Assembly: GCF_019048845.1 (NCBI RefSeq)
Contig: NZ_CP077426.1
Coordinates: 1,349,501 to 1,413,500 of the forward strand
Direction of reading: 5' to 3'
DNA: 64,000 nt
Source of the DNA: Vibrio mimicus
Lineage (GTDB): Bacteria > Pseudomonadota > Gammaproteobacteria > Enterobacterales > Vibrionaceae
Shown: piece after piece, positions 1 through 8,815 of the stretch
Layout of the letters: every line of letters begins with the position of its first letter
Position numbering within the stretch: the stretch's first letter is position 1
The notes under the pieces: model-generated
What the model was told of the DNA's origin: nothing
What the model saw: the letters and a program-made list of their open reading frames with translations, nothing else
Databases searched by the model: none
Made by a program: the position numbers and the translations under genes

Positions 1-1047
1 CAATTTAAATCACAATCCCTGTACCTACACATGAAAAAAGGTTGGAACCTTTCTGGGATCACGGATCGCTTTATCGACATTATTCCTGCGCAAATGCGTG
101 ATGGAAAACGTTGGTATGAAGGTACGGCCGATGCGATTTATCAAAACCTGCGTTTTGTGGAAATCGTGGCTCCCGATCAAGTCTGTATATTTGGTTCTGA
201 CCATATCTACAAAATGGATATTCGCCAAATGTTGGATTTCCATCGCCGTATGGAGGCTGAGTTGACGGTTTCTGCGCTGCGTATGCCGATTAGCCAAGCT
301 TCGCAATTTGGGGTCATTGAGGTCGATGAACACGGTAAAATGATTGGTTTCGAAGAGAAACCGGATAATCCTAAAGCGATTCCCGGTGAGCCTGAGTGGG
401 CACTGGTCTCGATGGGTAACTACATTTTTGAAGCGGAAACGCTAAGCAATGAACTGCGTGAAGATGCGGAGAACAACCAATCTAGCCATGACTTTGGGAA
501 AGACATTATCCCGAAAATGTTCCCACGCGGTAATGTTTACGTCTATGACTTTACGACCAACAAGATTAAGGGCGAGAAAGAGTCTACTTATTGGCGTGAT
601 GTCGGCACAATTGAGTCGTATTGGGCTGCTCATATGGATCTGCTCGATCAAGAGCCTCCGTTCTCCTTGTATAACCGCAGTTGGCAGTTGCACACGTATT
701 ATCCGCCTTTACCTCCCGCTACGTTTGTGGATGTAGGACATAATAAAGTCGAAATAACCGATAGCCTCATTTCTGGAGGAAGCTATATTCAAGGTTCCAC
801 TATCTATAAATCGGTATTGGGATTCCGCAGTAATATTGCGGCTGGCTCTTTCGTCAGTGAATCTGTTATCTTGGGCGATGTAAAAATTGGTGCAGGTTGC
901 ACAATTAAACGCACGATTATCGATAAAGATGTAGAAATTGCTGCTGGTACTATCATCGGGGAAGATCTGGAAATGGACAGAAAACGTTTCCATGTGTCCG
1001 ATGAAGGGATTGTGGTGATTGCAAAAGGTACAAAGGTAGGATTCTAG
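1..1047 (+). CDS. glgC: Glucose-1-phosphate adenylyltransferase, C-terminal part (cut by window edge)
   Basis: The reading frame is open from the first base, so the start lies before the window. The visible protein begins in the N-terminal nucleotidyltransferase domain; motifs such as MKKGWNLSGITDRF and WYEGTADAIYQN are typical of bacterial ADP-glucose pyrophosphorylase. A C-terminal left-handed beta-helix follows (about the last 100 residues, with isoleucine/glycine-rich hexapeptide-like repeats). The enzyme makes ADP-glucose from glucose-1-phosphate and ATP, the committed step of glycogen synthesis. It is followed after one base by glgA, so the two are surely co-transcribed. Judged against the usual length of about 405 residues, some 55-60 N-terminal residues are missing here. 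The Met at position 31 is internal, not the start. Confidence 0.95.
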   Translation, partial: QFKSQSLYLHMKKGWNLSGITDRFIDIIPAQMRDGKRWYEGTADAIYQNLRFVEIVAPDQVCIFGSDHIYKMDIRQMLDFHRRMEAELTVSALRMPISQASQFGVIEVDEHGKMIGFEEKPDNPKAIPGEPEWALVSMGNYIFEAETLSNELREDAENNQSSHDFGKDIIPKMFPRGNVYVYDFTTNKIKGEKESTYWRDVGTIESYWAAHMDLLDQEPPFSLYNRSWQLHTYYPPLPPATFVDVGHNKVEITDSLISGGSYIQGSTIYKSVLGFRSNIAAGSFVSESVILGDVKIGAGCTIKRTIIDKDVEIAAGTIIGEDLEMDRKRFHVSDEGIVVIAKGTKVGF

Positions 1048-1048
1048 A

Positions 1049-2503
1049 ATGGAACAACTCAACGTTTGGTTTACCGTTTCAGAAGTGCAGGGGCTGGTAA
1101 AAAGTGGGGGCTTAGCCGATGTGGCAAAAGCGCTACCACAGGCGTTGAAAGCGTTGCATCAGCGGGTAGCTATTGTGCTACCTGCTTATCGTTCAGTTCC
1201 GGGTAGGGAAGAGGCTGAGTTGGTTCTGGAAACAGAACTTACTCATTGGCCACACACTCGTTATCGAGTGCTTAAGCGAGATCTCGATGGAGTTCCAGTC
1301 TATTTGATTGACTGTCCAGCCTATTTTGATCGCCCGGCTCTGTATGCAGAGAATAATCAGGCGTATGCCGATAATGGTGAACGGTTTGGTTTTTTCTCCG
1401 CAGCGTGTTTGGACGTACTCCCTAAATTGGGGATTCAGCCGGATATTATTCACGCCAATGATTGGCACACGGGTTTAGTCCCATTCTTACTCAAAACTCG
1501 TTACCGCTATGACAGTTTCTTCGAGCAAGTAAAAAGTGTGCTCACGGTACATAACGCCATATTCAAAGGCATTTTCTCTTATCACCAACTTGAAGTGATC
1601 CCAGAGCTTAATTTGTCTGGAATGGAGTTCCTGCAATATGGTTATGACCATGTCAGTATGCTGCGTGCTGGGATTGCTTTTGCCGATAAAATTAACGCCG
1701 TCAGCCCGAACTATGCCTCTGAGCTACTCACCCCGCTTGGCGCACATGGTTTAGTGGATGACTTTGTTCGTCGAGCTCGGGATTTACACGGCATCGTCAA
1801 TGGCTGTGATTACAGCGAATGGAACCCGGAAACGGATCATTATTTACCAACCACTTACAGCGCTGAGCCTGACTCAATGCGTAAAGGGAAAACGCTGTGT
1901 AAAACCGCTTTGCAAGAGGAACTGCATCTGCCTGTGGCCGATGTGCCAATGTTCGGTATGGTGTGCCGCCTCACTCATCAAAAAGGCTTCCACTACTTGT
2001 TGCCCATTTTAGAGCAGTTTTTGCGTAATAACGTTCAACTAGTGATTGTGGGTACGGGGGAACCAGAGGTTGCGGCACGGCTTAATAAAATCGCTCATGC
2101 TCATCGCAATAAGTTTGCTTTTGTAGAGACATACAGTGAACGTTTAGCGCACTGGGTTGAAGCTGGGGCGGATTTCTTCTTGATGCCATCAGAGTTTGAA
2201 GCCTGTGGCCTGAATCAGATTTACAGCATGGCTTATGGTACTTTGCCTATTGTTCGGGAAGTCGGTGGTTTGAAAGATACGGTGAATGACTACGATAAGT
2301 TCCCTGAACGAGCAACGGGATTTGGTTATCTTGAACCAACACCGGAAGCATTACTGATCACCATGCAGCGTGCATTGCTGTTCTATCTCCAAGAGCCTGA
2401 TGAGATGCAGAAAGTACAGCAACGAGCCATGTTGCAAAACTTTAGCTGGGAAGAGTCTGCGCAAGAGTACATGAAGATGTATCGGTTAGCGCGATTTGGC
2501 TAA
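1049..2503 (+). CDS. glgA: Glycogen synthase (ADP-glucose type)
   Basis: This 484-residue GT5 family glycosyltransferase elongates alpha-1,4-glucan from ADP-glucose. The N-terminal ADP-glucose binding motif KSGGLADV is at about residues 18-25. The C-terminal nucleotide-binding half contains the conserved stretch MPSEFEACGLNQIYSMAYG, with the retaining-transferase glutamate. The length matches the bacterial family. The ATG lies one base after the glgC stop, so the two genes form a translationally close operon. A strong intrinsic terminator follows 15 bases after the stop. Confidence 0.96.
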   Translation: MEQLNVWFTVSEVQGLVKSGGLADVAKALPQALKALHQRVAIVLPAYRSVPGREEAELVLETELTHWPHTRYRVLKRDLDGVPVYLIDCPAYFDRPALYAENNQAYADNGERFGFFSAACLDVLPKLGIQPDIIHANDWHTGLVPFLLKTRYRYDSFFEQVKSVLTVHNAIFKGIFSYHQLEVIPELNLSGMEFLQYGYDHVSMLRAGIAFADKINAVSPNYASELLTPLGAHGLVDDFVRRARDLHGIVNGCDYSEWNPETDHYLPTTYSAEPDSMRKGKTLCKTALQEELHLPVADVPMFGMVCRLTHQKGFHYLLPILEQFLRNNVQLVIVGTGEPEVAARLNKIAHAHRNKFAFVETYSERLAHWVEAGADFFLMPSEFEACGLNQIYSMAYGTLPIVREVGGLKDTVNDYDKFPERATGFGYLEPTPEALLITMQRALLFYLQEPDEMQKVQQRAMLQNFSWEESAQEYMKMYRLARFG

Positions 2504-2518
2504 TGATGATGGTTTGTG

Positions 2519-2547
2519 AAAGGCACCTGTTGGTGCCTTTGTTTTTT
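2519..2547 (+). terminator. Intrinsic terminator of glgCA
   Basis: Perfect stem AAAGGCACC / GGTGCCTTT with loop TGTT, followed by G and six T, directly downstream of glgA. Confidence 0.9.
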
Positions 2548-2634
2548 CTGGTTGTTTGAACAGTTTCTTACAACAGAAAGCATTCTCTCCATACAGTTTA
2601 TGGTAGTCTTGGCCTGCGCAATAAAGAGGTTCCG

Positions 2635-3441
2635 ATGACTGATATCGCTGAAAATGTCCTATTTCATAAAACCTATCTGCACCCGACCAGTAACGAGTGG
2701 GTGGTTTTCGTGCATGGCGCTGGGGGCAGTTCGTCAATTTGGTTTAAGCAGATCAAAGCCTATCGCCAGCATTTTAACTTGCTACTCATCGATTTGCGTG
2801 GGCATGGTAAATCAAACCGATTACTTAGAGATTGGATTGCCAATCGCTATACCTTTAAAACGGTGACTCTTGATGTACTTAGAGTATTGGATCACCTGAA
2901 AATCCAGTCTGCGCACTTTGTCGGAATGTCGCTGGGCACCATCATAGTGCGCAATCTGGCTGAACTGGCGACACATCGTGTTAGCTCTATGGTGCTTGGT
3001 GGCGCCGTAACTCGGCTTAATACACGCTCGCAAGTGTTGGTTAAGCTAGGGCATTTGAGCAAGCACCTGATCCCTTACATGTGGCTCTATCGATTGTTTG
3101 CTTATATCGTTATGCCACAGCGTAACCAGAAAGAGTCTCGCCACCTCTTTATTCGTGAAGCTCAGAAGCTGTGTCAAAAAGAATTTAAGCGTTGGTTTAC
3201 TTTAACGGCGGAAGTTAACCCACTTATGCGTTATTTTCGTGATCGCGAGCTACCAATTCCAACACTGTATTTAATGGGAGAAAAGGATTACATGTTTATT
3301 CACCCAGTAAAAGAGATGGTGGCGCTGCATGCGCAGAGTGAGCTGTATGAAATTCCCGGCTGTGGCCATGTCTGTAATGTTGAACAGCCGGATCTCTTTA
3401 ATCAACACTCCATCGAGTTTATCCAACGTCAGATCCGCTAA
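2635..3441 (+). CDS. Alpha/beta-hydrolase family protein
   Basis: A 268-residue cytoplasmic alpha/beta-hydrolase. The oxyanion motif VHGAGGSSS (about residues 26-34), the Asp-Arg-Gly-His-Gly turn (LIDLRGHGKS) and the nucleophile elbow GMSLGT are visible. The likely catalytic triad is Ser99, Asp218 (GEKDYMF) and His245 (GCGHVCN). The substrate cannot be told from sequence. No signal peptide is present. It is a single gene between the glgA terminator and the convergent DUF2007 gene, whose stop lies only a few bases away. Confidence 0.85.
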   Translation: MTDIAENVLFHKTYLHPTSNEWVVFVHGAGGSSSIWFKQIKAYRQHFNLLLIDLRGHGKSNRLLRDWIANRYTFKTVTLDVLRVLDHLKIQSAHFVGMSLGTIIVRNLAELATHRVSSMVLGGAVTRLNTRSQVLVKLGHLSKHLIPYMWLYRLFAYIVMPQRNQKESRHLFIREAQKLCQKEFKRWFTLTAEVNPLMRYFRDRELPIPTLYLMGEKDYMFIHPVKEMVALHAQSELYEIPGCGHVCNVEQPDLFNQHSIEFIQRQIR

Positions 3442-3445
3442 TCCT

Positions 3446-3757
3446 TTAATCATCAAGCTGGGTATAACCACACTGCCAACAAACCGCAAATTGCCCTTCG
3501 TGGCTTTCACCACATTCAGGGCATTGCCAGCGAGTTGTTGCAGGCGGATTAAAAAAATCAGCGATAACTTGTTCAGCTGCCTTTTGCTGTGAAGGATTCA
3601 CGAGCCATAACGATGGTGCGCTATTTTGATCTATTGGAATTTCACCGCGCAGCGCAAACAACATTTCTCCCCGCATCTCACACCGAATGCCCTGCTGACG
3701 CAGTAGTTGCATCAGCATATGGGCTTCCAATGGGTTAGAGGCAGTATAAATCTTCAT
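3446..3757 (-). CDS. DUF2007 domain protein with C-terminal zinc ribbon
   Basis: This 103-residue protein has an N-terminal DUF2007 fold (MKIYTASNPLEAHMLMQLL, a ferredoxin-like domain of unknown role called a putative signal-transducing domain). It ends in a four-cysteine zinc ribbon, CPECGE and CWQCGY, at about residues 79-98. It is convergent with the hydrolase gene. It is probably cotranscribed with the TVP38-family gene that ends 17 bases upstream. Function unknown. Confidence 0.8.
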   Translation of the reverse strand: MKIYTASNPLEAHMLMQLLRQQGIRCEMRGEMLFALRGEIPIDQNSAPSLWLVNPSQQKAAEQVIADFFNPPATTRWQCPECGESHEGQFAVCWQCGYTQLDD

Positions 3758-3773
3758 GCTAACAATCAGATGC

Positions 3774-4463
3774 TTACTTAATTGAAGATTGGATGGTGCG
3801 TTGCTGGAACTTATTCATCAACCACTTAACGATAATTGGGAATACCCCTAGTAGCACAAATGAAGCGAGCACAGGGAAGGACACGATTTCACCTAAACTT
3901 GAAATTTCCGCCAATTGTGTACCCGCATTCAGATAAACCGCTGTGCCGGGTAACATGCCTAGTTGGCTTACCCAGTAGTAGCGCCAAACAGAAATTGGGG
4001 TCAGTCCCATAACCAAGTTAATCAAAAAGAAAGGGAAAATCGGGATGAGGCGTAGTGAGAGTAAGTAAAACGCACCATCTCGCTCAACACCTTGGTTGAT
4101 GGTTAACAGTTTATCGGCAAACCTCGCTTGAACCCAGTCACGCAAAAGAAAGCGACTACTGAGGAATGCGAGGGTTGCGCCAATGGTACTAGCAAAGGAA
4201 GCAAGTAGTAGACTGAGCCAAAAACCAAACAGCGCAGCACCCAGTAGAGTAACAACGGTTGCTCCAGGGATGGAAAACGCAGTCAATAAAACATATACCA
4301 CAAAGTAAATGAAAGCGGCTTGCAATAGATGGGCATCAATATAGCTTGCTAATTCTGCTTGTTTGGCTTTCGCCATATCCAACGTGAGATATTGGCTAAA
4401 TTGCGTCACCAAGATGGCGGTAATCACGATCAAAATTAAGGCAATGATGAGTTTTTTATTCAT
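3774..4463 (-). CDS. TVP38/TMEM64 family inner-membrane protein
   Basis: The protein (229 residues from the chosen start) has about six hydrophobic segments and the DedA/VTT-superfamily re-entrant motifs FSIPGATVVTLLGAALFG and LRLIPIFPFFLINLVMG. Relatives are thought to act in lipid scrambling or membrane homeostasis, but the substrate is unknown. An upstream in-frame Met would add seven residues. I chose the internal ATG because AGG sits about nine bases before it, whereas the first Met has no ribosome binding site. Confidence 0.8.
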   Translation of the reverse strand: MNKKLIIALILIVITAILVTQFSQYLTLDMAKAKQAELASYIDAHLLQAAFIYFVVYVLLTAFSIPGATVVTLLGAALFGFWLSLLLASFASTIGATLAFLSSRFLLRDWVQARFADKLLTINQGVERDGAFYLLSLRLIPIFPFFLINLVMGLTPISVWRYYWVSQLGMLPGTAVYLNAGTQLAEISSLGEIVSFPVLASFVLLGVFPIIVKWLMNKFQQRTIQSSIK

Positions 4464-4785
4464 GTAAAGATACCTAGTAATCATTTCGATGTTTTGGCGA
4501 GTGACAAAACACTTAAGTCAAGTATACCCAAACTATTTGGAGTTGCAGGTAGGCAGCAAGTCAGCGTAGCCAATACCTAACTGCCTCAGGGGTGAATATA
4601 CACATACTCACTGAGTTCAAACTCGCCAAATTAGGCGTGATTGTTGATACTCTAAGAATACAGAAAGGGGAAGAGCAGGATTTCTTTCAAAAAAATAACG
4701 TGCCCAGATGGGCACGTTATATGTACATATGTCTTGGCGTGTTCACACCTAAATCTTGACGTGACTATGAACCTAAAACGGTAGG
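4464..4785. other. Intergenic region with degenerate ERIC end and tfoY terminator
   Basis: No credible gene. The segment 4522-4566 matches one end of an ERIC/IRU element (TATACCCAAACTATTTGGAG, then TTGCAGGTAGGCAGCAAG), after which the similarity fades. The rest holds the tfoY terminator. Confidence 0.5.
4688..4720 (-). terminator. Intrinsic terminator of tfoY
   Basis: Read on the minus strand: stem ATAACGTGCCC / GGGCACGTTAT followed by a run of seven T after the A of the stem base. It lies about 65 bases after the tfoY stop. Confidence 0.85.
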
Positions 4786-5373
4786 TTAGAGGTGCCTCAA
4801 GAGTTCATCACGACGATTTTGTGGGATCACTGACCAATGCTTACCTTCAATCGCACCTTCTAGAGCCCATAGCAACTCTAAGCTAACTTCTGCTGAGTGA
4901 GTACGCTGAATCGCTTTATACGCTTCAACAGCACCATGAGAGTGTAGTGATTCAACATTCTCAATCCCTGCTTTTTTGAGCATCCTTTCGGTTGCCAAGC
5001 GTAAGTTAGGCAGATCTTTTAAGCGCTCAGGTTTTGCTTGAGCTTGCGTTTCACGCTCTGCCTTAGCGACTTCAAGTGCTGCGCGAGCTTCAGTCAAGAT
5101 GGAGGTTGGATTGCTCCAACAATCTTCAGGTAAAGCGTAGTACTTAGTTACGACAGGAAAGCCACGTTTCTTATAAACGTAAGGTTCATAACCTTGTAGT
5201 TTGAATTTTTCGATTGTGGCATCGTCCGCACGGATGTGCAGCGTTTCATTAACCACAAGCGCAAACATAGTTTCGTCGACGAAAATACCAAAGCCACCAA
5301 ACATTGAACGAGATTTCACACGTCCTAGCTGCTCAAAGAGCCGCATTGAATCTTTTAATACTGGTTTATTCAT
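4786..5373 (-). CDS. tfoY: TfoX/Sxy family regulator TfoY
   Basis: A 195-residue protein with an N-terminal TfoX domain ([13 protein letters not shown] at about residues 20-32) and a C-terminal TfoX-C helix-hairpin-helix domain ([17 protein letters not shown] onward). It is the paralogue of the competence regulator TfoX. In V. cholerae, TfoY is known to promote motility and type VI secretion at low c-di-GMP. The assignment to TfoY instead of TfoX rests on the c-di-GMP-I riboswitch in its leader and the adjacent purR. Leader of about 114 bases between riboswitch and ATG; terminator downstream. Confidence 0.93.
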   Translation of the reverse strand: MNKPVLKDSMRLFEQLGRVKSRSMFGGFGIFVDETMFALVVNETLHIRADDATIEKFKLQGYEPYVYKKRGFPVVTKYYALPEDCWSNPTSILTEARAALEVAKAERETQAQAKPERLKDLPNLRLATERMLKKAGIENVESLHSHGAVEAYKAIQRTHSAEVSLELLWALEGAIEGKHWSVIPQNRRDELLRHL

Positions 5374-5486
5374 GCTGTTAGTCTCGGAGTATTGTTACAT
5401 ACGCCACCAAATCAGGTCCGAGAAAATTAGCAAATGCATGCATCGGCCATGTCAATGATGAGTCAACATAGTGTATGCATTTTTTG

Positions 5487-5584
5487 CCATCGGTAACCCC
5501 GCTACCTACCATAAACTTTTGGTTTAGGCCGGAGGCTTTGCGTCCCACTTTTTCAAATGGTTTGCCCTGTGCGTGACATTTTTC
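5487..5584 (-). ncRNA. Cyclic di-GMP-I riboswitch (GEMM, Vc2 type)
   Basis: The minus strand reads AAAAATGTCACGCACAGGG, then CAAACC, GTGGGACGCAAAGCCTCCGG, CCTAAACC and GGTAGGTAGCGGGGTTACC. This is the GEMM-I consensus and, apart from hairpin loops, the Vc2 RNA whose structure was solved from the tfoY leader of V. cholerae. It senses c-di-GMP and controls the downstream tfoY gene. The aptamer ends about 113 bases before the tfoY ATG, leaving room for an expression platform. Confidence 0.95.
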
Positions 5585-5603
5585 CTGATAAAAATTAACC
5601 AAT

Positions 5604-5652
5604 CTTGGCTTATTCTCACAACTTGGTATTTCAAATGTGAGAATAAGCTAAG
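5604..5652. repeat. Long inverted repeat between purR and the riboswitch
   Basis: Arms CTTGGCTTATTCTCAC (5604-5619) and GTGAGAATAAGCTAAG (5637-5652) are complementary over 16 positions, with only one G-U type mismatch and a 17-base loop. It lies downstream of purR and just upstream of the riboswitch, so it may end purR transcription, shield the tfoY leader or be an operator. No long T run follows directly. Confidence 0.6.
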
Positions 5653-5734
5653 TTATTAATACCTATGCTACATAGGTTTTGTCAAACTTATATGACAAGC
5701 TTTCAAATATAGGCGTCATGAATTGTCAAGAAAG

Positions 5735-6745
5735 TTAGTTTTTTGTCAAGTCTTTAACTGTGTCGCGCTCGACAATTTCAGGATGCATTTCGAAAATTCG
5801 ACGTTCGTGTTCTTTATCCTTGATGCGCTCTAACAAAATTTCAAAGGCGTTTTTCCCGACACGACGTTTCGGTTGGTGTACGGTAGTCAGCGGTGGTGAG
5901 AAATATTCCGCTAATTCAATGTTGTCGTAGCCAATCACGGAAATGTCTTCAGGTACACGGATGCCTTTTTGTTGCAGACGGCTCATCAAACCAAGTGCCA
6001 TAGTATCGTTGAAACAGAACACCGCAGTTGGACGCTTATCCATAGCAAGGATTTTATCGGCAGCTAGCACCGCCGTATCACACTCAAAGTTGCCTTCTAA
6101 AATCCAATCTTCATTAACTGGCAATTTTGCCTCAGCCATAGCACGGCGGAAGCCTTGAATACGCTCTTGGCATGCCGCTTTAACAAAGTGGCCGCTTAAG
6201 CATGCAATGTCAGTATGACCACGGTCAGTCAGGTATTTGGTAGCCAAGTAGCCACCTTCTTCTGAATTGTCGATGATTTTATCCGCGTGTGAGGTTTCAG
6301 GACCCCAATCCATGATTACTTTTGGAATGTCTTTGTGTGCATCCAGCATCTCTTGTAGCTCTTGGGTCAAGTCTGAACACATGACCAAAATGCCATCAAC
6401 CCGTTTTTCAGCCAACATGCGAATGTAATCACGTTGCTTTTCATAGATGCCGCCTGTGTTACACAAGATCAGAGTGTAACCTTGGCGATAACAGTAGCTT
6501 TCTACGCCATCAATCACTTCAGAGAAGAACAAGTTAGTGGATTGCGTCACTAACATGCCGATGGTGCGAGTGGTGTTACATTTCAAGCTCCGTGCAACAG
6601 CGCTAGGAGCATAGTTGAGCTGTTTAACCGCTTCTTGCACTTTCTCCTGTGTGGTTTCAGCCACAAAACGAGTTTTGTTAATGACGTGAGAGACGGTAGT
6701 CGTTGACACGCCAGCAAGGCGTGCCACATCTTTAATCGTAGCCAT
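5735..6745 (-). CDS. purR: HTH-type purine repressor PurR
   Basis: This 336-residue LacI/GalR-family repressor has an N-terminal helix-turn-helix and hinge ([20 protein letters not shown], then [13 protein letters not shown]), followed by a periplasmic-binding-protein-like effector domain. Length and hinge match PurR, which binds hypoxanthine or guanine and represses purine biosynthesis genes. It is transcribed alone. The upstream 377-base gap holds its promoter and the torD terminator; I found no convincing PurR box there. Confidence 0.93.
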   Translation of the reverse strand: MATIKDVARLAGVSTTTVSHVINKTRFVAETTQEKVQEAVKQLNYAPSAVARSLKCNTTRTIGMLVTQSTNLFFSEVIDGVESYCYRQGYTLILCNTGGIYEKQRDYIRMLAEKRVDGILVMCSDLTQELQEMLDAHKDIPKVIMDWGPETSHADKIIDNSEEGGYLATKYLTDRGHTDIACLSGHFVKAACQERIQGFRRAMAEAKLPVNEDWILEGNFECDTAVLAADKILAMDKRPTAVFCFNDTMALGLMSRLQQKGIRVPEDISVIGYDNIELAEYFSPPLTTVHQPKRRVGKNAFEILLERIKDKEHERRIFEMHPEIVERDTVKDLTKN

Positions 6746-7122
6746 AGAGTGTTCCTGTCGATGACTGCTGATGCCAGCGAATATTATTGGTTAATTAAAT
6801 CAGCAGAAGTAAGGCGAGACTGAGCGAATCTTCACACTCTGTGCAGCAATGAGCGGCACTAGGCCGTACGTAAAGCGCTTCAATCACAATGCCTAAAGTA
6901 ATAAAAATACAAAAACCGCCAAAAATTAGCGGTTTATATTTTTATTCGTTTTTTATCGTTTGCGGGTGGATTTTAGACTGCAAATCTATCCACCGCAACG
7001 AAATTCATTCATCAAACTTTAAGTTATTTCGCGATCAATTCGTCTAGGCAGACTCTATTTACTGTGCAAAAGAGTCAGTTTGGTGTTGAACGGCAACCTT
7101 AAGTAAGAGAGTGACAAGACAC
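6746..7122. other. Intergenic region purR-torD
   Basis: No gene seen. Holds the purR promoter region and, at 6905-6935, a minus-strand hairpin (AAACCGC / GCGGTTT followed by T-rich sequence) serving as torD terminator. Confidence 0.5.
6905..6935 (-). terminator. Probable intrinsic terminator of torD
   Basis: Minus strand stem AAACCGC / GCGGTTT with an AT-rich loop and a following TTGTATTTTT tract. It is about 190 bases beyond the torD stop. Confidence 0.65.
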
Positions 7123-7785
7123 TTATTCGATATTCGTATTCAGCTCTTCAAGGTAATCTTTGTCTTGTCTCACGAATGCCAAAGTTAAACGAGCAACGGC
7201 TGCGTAAAGTCCAAAGTCATCAAATTGAGTGCAACGCTCAACAAAGGTGGGTAACCAGTTGAGTAAGTGGTGTTCGATAAATTCAGCTTGTGCTTTCGAT
7301 GCGTTATCCAACTCAGCCGCTTGTTCATTTTGATTAGCACTAATGGCAAGGTGCGCTAAAAAATCGAGCTGAATTGCGAGATGGTCGGCGGGTTCATTGA
7401 GGTTTTGAGCCACCTTAACGCCTTGCGTGGCGAGAAGCTCGCGCATTTTTTGTGCGGGTTTACCGTTTAGTAGCCCTTTATCCGTGTAGACAGACGCGTA
7501 AGGCAGAGCAGAATCGCGATCGGATTTCAAAAATAAATCACAGAAATCCGCAGCAAGTTCAAGCTGAGCATCGGTTCTATCTTGCAAACGATTCAGTGCT
7601 TCTATCAAACTTTTCACATCTGTGGTTAGGCTTTCTTCTGCCGCGAGTCCAGTCAAAAATGTGCGGATCTCCGCTGAATGGTAGTGTGCGAGATCTTGTT
7701 CAGTCAGCTCTTTAATAAATAGGCTCGATAACCACCAATAGACTTCCGCGCGTTTTTCATTGAGGATTTTCAGTTCTTGTATCAT
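7123..7785 (-). CDS. torD: TorD molybdoenzyme chaperone
   Basis: This 220-residue all-helical cytoplasmic chaperone of the TorD/DmsD family binds the Tat signal and the apo-form of TMAO reductase TorA, and helps insert the molybdenum cofactor. The family signature NEPADHLAIQLDFLAHL (E-P-x-D-H) is at about residues 130-146. Its client torA lies about 33 kb away in this window. torD is divergent from torR with a 224-base spacer containing a TorR-box-like decamer, so co-regulation with torR is plausible. Confidence 0.93.
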   Translation of the reverse strand: MIQELKILNEKRAEVYWWLSSLFIKELTEQDLAHYHSAEIRTFLTGLAAEESLTTDVKSLIEALNRLQDRTDAQLELAADFCDLFLKSDRDSALPYASVYTDKGLLNGKPAQKMRELLATQGVKVAQNLNEPADHLAIQLDFLAHLAISANQNEQAAELDNASKAQAEFIEHHLLNWLPTFVERCTQFDDFGLYAAVARLTLAFVRQDKDYLEELNTNIE

Positions 7786-7826
7786 TTTTGCACTCCCAAT
7801 CGGTTGGCTCTTAGTCTAAACCATAA

Positions 7827-7836
7827 AAATGAACAG
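7827..7836 (-). promoter_or_regulatory. TorR-box-like decamer
   Basis: Minus strand CTGTTCATTT, matching 9 of 10 positions of the E. coli tor box CTGTTCATAT, inside the torD-torR divergent spacer. Single site; autoregulation of torR is an inference. Confidence 0.4.
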
Positions 7837-8009
7837 CTATCATGCTGAATATGTCTGTTTGTGAAAATATGCGAATGGGGTGTGAATGTGTTGAGTTGGG
7901 CTTGAGTTGCATCAAGAAAAAGTGATGTTTCTCACGATTTTTCTCGAAATATTAATAAATATGAATAGAATAACTCTGCGATAAATCCAGTTATTTAAAA
8001 TGGTGCATT

Positions 8010-8714
8010 ATGAGCTATCACGTACTTGTGGTTGAAGACGATCTCGTTACCCGCAGTAAGTTGAGTGGTTACTTTCAAAACGAAGGCTACCAAGTCACAC
8101 AAGCGGAAAGCGGAGCGCAAATGAGAGAAGCACTAGAACTCAATGATATTGATCTGGTGCTGCTGGACATTAATTTGCCCGGTGAAGATGGTTTGCTATT
8201 GACGCGAGAACTACGCGGCCAATCGGAGATTGGCATTATTTTAGTGACAGGACGCACAGACAGTATCGACAAAATCGTTGGCCTTGAAATGGGGGCAGAC
8301 GACTATGTCACAAAACCCGTTGATTTACGTGAGCTGCAAGTGCGAGTTAAGAACTTGTTGTGGCGTATTTGCCTTGCTCGTCGTGATAACAGTGCAGACA
8401 AGCAAGACGATAAACTGGTTTATTTTGGTGAGTGGACATTTGATGTTCAGCGTCGTGCACTTAGCCGTAACGGCGAGCCAGTAAAGTTAACTAAAGCTGA
8501 ATATGAGCTTTTAGTGGCGCTTTCTTCTTATCCTAATCAAGTGCTAAGCCGAGAGCGCATTTTGAACATGATCAGTCATCGAGTGGACGCTCCAAACGAT
8601 CGTACCATTGATGTTTTGATTCGCCGTATGCGCGCCAAGATGGAAATTGATCCAAAGAACCCACAGATTTTTGTCACCGTACATGGTGAAGGCTATATGT
8701 TTGCGGGTGATTAG
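8010..8714 (+). CDS. torR: Response regulator TorR
   Basis: OmpR/PhoB-family two-component regulator of 234 residues. The receiver domain shows the acidic pair Glu9-Asp10, the phosphorylation site Asp53 (LLDINLPGEDG), Thr80 and Lys102 (YVTKPVD). A C-terminal winged helix follows (about residues 135-232). TorR activates the TMAO respiration operon when its sensor TorS detects TMAO. The torD neighbour and the tor boxes before torECA support the identification. No torS gene is in this window. Confidence 0.92.
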   Translation: MSYHVLVVEDDLVTRSKLSGYFQNEGYQVTQAESGAQMREALELNDIDLVLLDINLPGEDGLLLTRELRGQSEIGIILVTGRTDSIDKIVGLEMGADDYVTKPVDLRELQVRVKNLLWRICLARRDNSADKQDDKLVYFGEWTFDVQRRALSRNGEPVKLTKAEYELLVALSSYPNQVLSRERILNMISHRVDAPNDRTIDVLIRRMRAKMEIDPKNPQIFVTVHGEGYMFAGD

Positions 8715-8772
8715 CTTTGGTTTAACTCATCTTGCTTGATGAGCACTTTTGATAAGAGAGTGTGAGGTAAAT

Positions 8773-8799
8773 AAAAAACCGGCAGTTCGCCGGTTTTTT
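8773..8799. terminator. Bidirectional terminator between torR and elyC
   Basis: Stem AAAAAACCGGC / GCCGGTTTTTT with a short loop gives A and T runs on both sides, serving convergent torR and elyC. Confidence 0.9.
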
Positions 8800-8815
8800 G
8801 TCGTTCGTGGAAAGT

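Noticed and set aside
2821..3033. Antisense ORFs within hydrolase, muk and torA genes
   Set aside because: They are shadows of real genes in other frames with no independent support.
5378..5602. 74-codon ORF on the minus strand upstream of tfoY
   Set aside because: It lies across the c-di-GMP riboswitch; its reading frame is explained by the conserved RNA.
6860..6885. Possible PurR operator upstream of purR (around TAAAGCGCTTCA)
   Set aside because: Only about seven of the eleven fixed positions match, and the outer bases fit poorly.
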